Part shown: piece by piece, positions 20,978 to 23,384 of the stretch | Layout: every line of letters begins with the position of its first letter | Numbering within the stretch: the first letter of the stretch is position 1 | Assembly (NCBI RefSeq): GCF_963678635.1 | Contig: NW_026970813.1 | Span: 1 to 23,384, forward strand | DNA length: 23,384 nucleotides | Reading direction: 5' to 3' | Source of the DNA: Symsagittifera roscoffensis | Taxonomy: Eukaryota > Xenacoelomorpha > Acoela > Convolutidae | Position numbers and translations under genes: made by a program | The notes under the pieces: model-generated | What the model was told of the DNA's origin: nothing | Database searches by the model: none | Seen by the model: the letters and a program-made list of their open reading frames with translations, nothing else

Positions 20978-21229
20978 TATTTTTATTTACAATTGTTCCT
21001 ATTTACAGTATTACTATGTACACAATTCTATTCTAAAAATAAAATCTCTTCTGAAAAAATTAGTAAAATGAAACTTACAATGTAAAAAAAACAACGTTTC
21101 CTGTTCCCTTTCAGGCCTTATGAAAAATTTATTTATTCGTGATTACAATCGTATCGGGTTTATCGCGATTTTAACGTTCCGACTAGTCCTATTATATTTA
21201 ATTCCGCGATTAGTTATTTCAATCTGTCC
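20978..21229 (-). other. 5' UTR of minus element, intron-like short stretch
   Basis: AT-rich leader between gag and the minisatellite. On the minus strand, 21051-21078 reads GTAAGTTTC at its start, TTTACTAAT inside and TTTTTTCAG at its end, which looks like a complete set of splice signals. At 28 nt it would be too short for a usual animal intron. Only the acceptor may be real, with a donor further upstream. No LTR boundary or primer-binding site could be placed. Confidence 0.3.
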
Positions 21230-22345
21230 TAGTACTCTTACAGTACCGTCACCCCACTTTTTTATACTGTTCCAAGACTTCCAGTTATTGTCTCTACTCT
21301 TCTTTGCACTGTCCCAAGCTTTCTCTCTACTGTCCCAAGACTACTCGGTCCTGTCCCAGTACTTCTTGTTAGTGTGCCAAGACCTCTGTCCCAAGACCCC
21401 TGTTACAAGACTAGTGTCCCAAGACTAGTGTCCCAAGACTACTGTCCCAAGACTACTGTCCCAAGGCTACTGTCCCAAGACTAGTGTCCCAAGACTAGTG
21501 TCCCAAGAATATTGTCCCAAGACTACTGTCCCAAGACTAGTGGTGTCCCAAGGCTAGTGTCCCAAGACCACTGTCCCAAGACTACTGTCCCAAGACCACT
21601 GTCCCAAGACTAGTGTCCCAAGGCTAGTGTCCCAAGACCACTGTCCCAAGACTACTGTCCCAAGACTAGTGTCCCAAGGCTAGTGTCCCAAGACCACTGT
21701 CCCAAGACTACTGTCCCAAGACCACTGTCCCTAGACCACTATCCCAAGACCACTGTCCCAAGACCACTCTCCCAAGACTAGTGTCCCAACACCACTGTCC
21801 CAATACTACCATCCCAAGACCACTGTCCCAAGACTACTGTCCCAAGACCACTGTCCCAAGACTAGTGTCCCAAGGCTAGTGTCCCAAGACCACTGTCCCA
21901 AGACTACTGTCCCAAGACGACTGTCCCAAGACCACTGTCCCAAGACCACTGTCCCAAGACCACTGTCCCAAGACCACTGTCCCAAGACTAGTGTCCCAAG
22001 GCTAGTGTCCCAAGACCACTGTCCCAAGACTACTGTCCCAAGACCACTGTCTCTAGACCACTATCCCAAGACCACTGTCCCAAGACCACTGTCCCAAGAC
22101 TACTGTCCCAAGACCACTGTCCCAAGACGACTGTCCCAAGACCGTACCGTCCCAAGACTATACCGTCCCAAGACTATACCGACCCAAGACTGTACCGTCC
22201 CAAGACCGTACCGTCCCAAGACTGCACTGTCCCAAGACTGCTCTGGCCCAAGACTGTCCCAAGACTGCACCGTCCCAAGACTGTCCCAAGACTGCACCGT
22301 CCCAAGACCGTCCCCAGACTGCACTGTCCCAAGACTTCTTTGGTA
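21230..22345. repeat. Minisatellite, core GTCCCAAGAC, mostly 14-bp units
   Basis: About 1.1 kb of tandem repeats. The main unit is GTCCCAAGACTACT with variants CCACT, TAGT and GCTAGT. Edges are degenerate (21230-21380 and 22310-22345). Units form a five-unit (70-bp) higher-order pattern (AGGCTAGT, AGACCACT, AGACTACT, AGACCACT, AGACTAGT) in 21550-21720 and again near 21870 and 21990. A rare variant, CTAGACCACTATCCC, at 21731 and 22053 shows a 322-bp (23-unit) segmental copy. From 22141 on, unit length changes to 16 bp (spacer TATACC) and 11 bp (spacer T). Open frames on both strands here are by-products of a stop-free 14-bp period. Confidence 0.95.
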
Positions 22346-23285
22346 CTGTCCCATGACTTGTCACCAAGTGTCTGGACAGTAGGATTTCTTCTTCTTCGTT
22401 GTAGGGACTCTTGAACCACTGTACCTTGTACCACCACTTGAGCTCTAGTAAAATAAAACTTCCCATAAACCCTATCTTAATGGCCAAAAGCTTCAAATAC
22501 TGACCCCCCTGTATCTATCTACCTTTCTTTGTTTTAGGCAAGTTGAAACCCATTTTGTTTGCAGGTATCTTGTGATCACCTATTCGTTCAAAAACCAATA
22601 ACAAATTTTCACCAAAACGTGAAAATTTAAACAGAAAAAGAAATAAAAAAAACTGAGAGATGTACCCATCTAAAACTCAAAGGTGACAGATGTCAACCTT
22701 TTATCGAAAAAACGTCTGATACCTGATTGTCACGCGTTTTCGTCACCCCTGCTAACGATCTTATGGGGTAATTTCTATCCGGGTCCGCTTCCGTGCCCCC
22801 CACCTGATCCGACCGTGGTACCTATCTTAACTTGATCTTATTTTCGATATCAGCTTCTTATAATTGACGCATGTAAGATTCTAATGTAACTAAATCAACG
22901 ATGTCGATTAATTGGTTACTCTAATTTCCTCCCTTTTTACAATTTACAACCACCAACATCTAACCTAATCAGCCCCCTTCTAACCTCCCCCCTCTTTAGC
23001 CCCCTCTTAAACCTAAAATTACCTTAAGCACCGGGTGCTAAACCTCTTGAGAGAAAACCGTAGAACCTTTTCCAGGCCTTATTGTGCAAAAACGTTCCTC
23101 AGAACCGGGGGATTCCGCTTATGCAATTTTACACTTATCTCCTATAATGTAATGTGGATTTTATCGATACCCATTTTGATCAACTTGAGAACTTGAGAAC
23201 ACCCCTTCGTGTCCTCCTCTGGTTGTTCCGGTCCCGTGCTGGTTGTCTCCTTGACGTGCACGGCACTTGTCATCAGCACCACCAT
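22346..23285. other. LTR/UTR-like non-coding flank
   Basis: No gene is seen. The sequence is less AT-rich than the left part, with pyrimidine runs on the + strand. On the minus strand 22984-22997 reads AAAGAGGGGGGAGG, a polypurine tract like those next to a 3' LTR. A short tandem AACTTGAG pair occurs at about 23180-23197. It is probably LTR or UTR sequence of the minus-strand element or of another retroelement, but terminal repeats cannot be defined inside the window. Confidence 0.35.
22984..22997 (-). promoter_or_regulatory. Candidate polypurine tract
   Basis: AAAGAGGGGGGAGG on the minus strand. In LTR elements such a tract primes plus-strand DNA synthesis and lies directly upstream of the 3' LTR. 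If real, it belongs to a different minus-strand element whose 3' LTR would start just below 22984, because the gag-pol element here begins downstream of it. The match is to general character only. Confidence 0.2.
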
Positions 23286-23384
23286 CCCACTTGGCTGGTC
23301 ACCTCTTCCAGTCAAGTCCCCTAGCGGTTCGGGTCAATCCTTGTGAACCACTTTCCCACTCGGCTGGTCACCTCTTCCAGTCAA
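23286..23384. repeat. 69-bp-period tandem repeat at window end
   Basis: CCCACTTGGCTGGTCACCTC plus TTCCAGTCAA (23286-23315) recurs at 23355-23384 with a single T-to-C difference. The offset is 69 bp. The 39 bases between the copies differ from those before the first copy, though CCACC/CCACTTT precedes both. The array probably continues beyond the window. Confidence 0.75.

Noticed and set aside
22400-22440. tRNA B-box-like GGTTCAAGAGTCC on the minus strand
   Set aside because: The spacing does not fit the B-box consensus, and no cloverleaf or A-box is visible around it.
21806-22496. Long repetitive open frames on both strands (for example LSQDHCPKTTVPR and WDSGLGTVVLGQ repeats)
   Set aside because: They are translations of the 14-bp minisatellite, which lacks stops in every frame. 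Period 14 is not a multiple of three, so all frames look alike, and there is no start context or conserved flank.
1-23384. CRISPR array, bacterial operon or prophage
   Set aside because: The composition, retroelement content and lack of ribosome-binding-site-spaced genes are all eukaryotic. The only regular repeat has no unique spacers of CRISPR length.

Overview
The window looks like intergenic or intronic DNA of a metazoan, most likely an invertebrate. It is strongly AT-rich, has no bacterial-type gene packing, and every recognisable protein-coding stretch belongs to an LTR retrotransposon or endogenous retrovirus-like element. I see no intact host gene, tRNA, rRNA or CRISPR array. The host group cannot be fixed from sequence alone.

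Left part (1-9587): mostly low-complexity AT-rich DNA without recognisable genes. It holds a cluster of GCGGAAT motifs (44-145), a diverged ~106-bp tandem duplication (3811-4022), the decayed RNase H/C-terminal end of a Ty1/copia Pol (4236-4531), and a ~40-bp-period duplication (5374-5446). A stretch of different base composition (8051-8580) and a probable leader (8581-9587) follow.

Middle part (9588-16680, + strand): a decayed, A-rich Ty3/gypsy-type element with an envelope gene. In order it holds a small basic ORF (9588-10032) overlapping a gag-like ORF (10029-11102) by ATGA, the integrase C-terminus and Pol tail (11146-11888), a ~0.9-kb gap, a membrane-anchored P/S/T-rich accessory ORF (12823-14072), an Env-like glycoprotein (14060-16680) and a small post-env ORF (16687 to ~17095). 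The protease-RT-RNase H core is absent, so the copy is internally deleted. All parts carry frameshifts and in-frame stops, and the stops are mostly TAA/TAG rather than TGA.

Right part (about 17095-20977, minus strand): a second, unrelated Ty3/gypsy-like element in convergent orientation. A gag N-terminal region is split over three frames, followed by a gag body with a zinc knuckle, a retropepsin-containing pol frame and the first residues before RT. It stops abruptly at ~17095, next to the 3' end of the env element. Upstream of gag lie an unusual minisatellite (about 21230-22345; 10-bp core GTCCCAAGAC with spacers of 1, 4 or 6 bp) and LTR-like or UTR-like DNA ending in a 69-bp repeat.

The genes do not form a working pathway. 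They are the remains of at least three retroelements nested or juxtaposed in non-coding DNA. The most interesting signal is the env-bearing element with an accessory membrane-protein ORF between pol and env.
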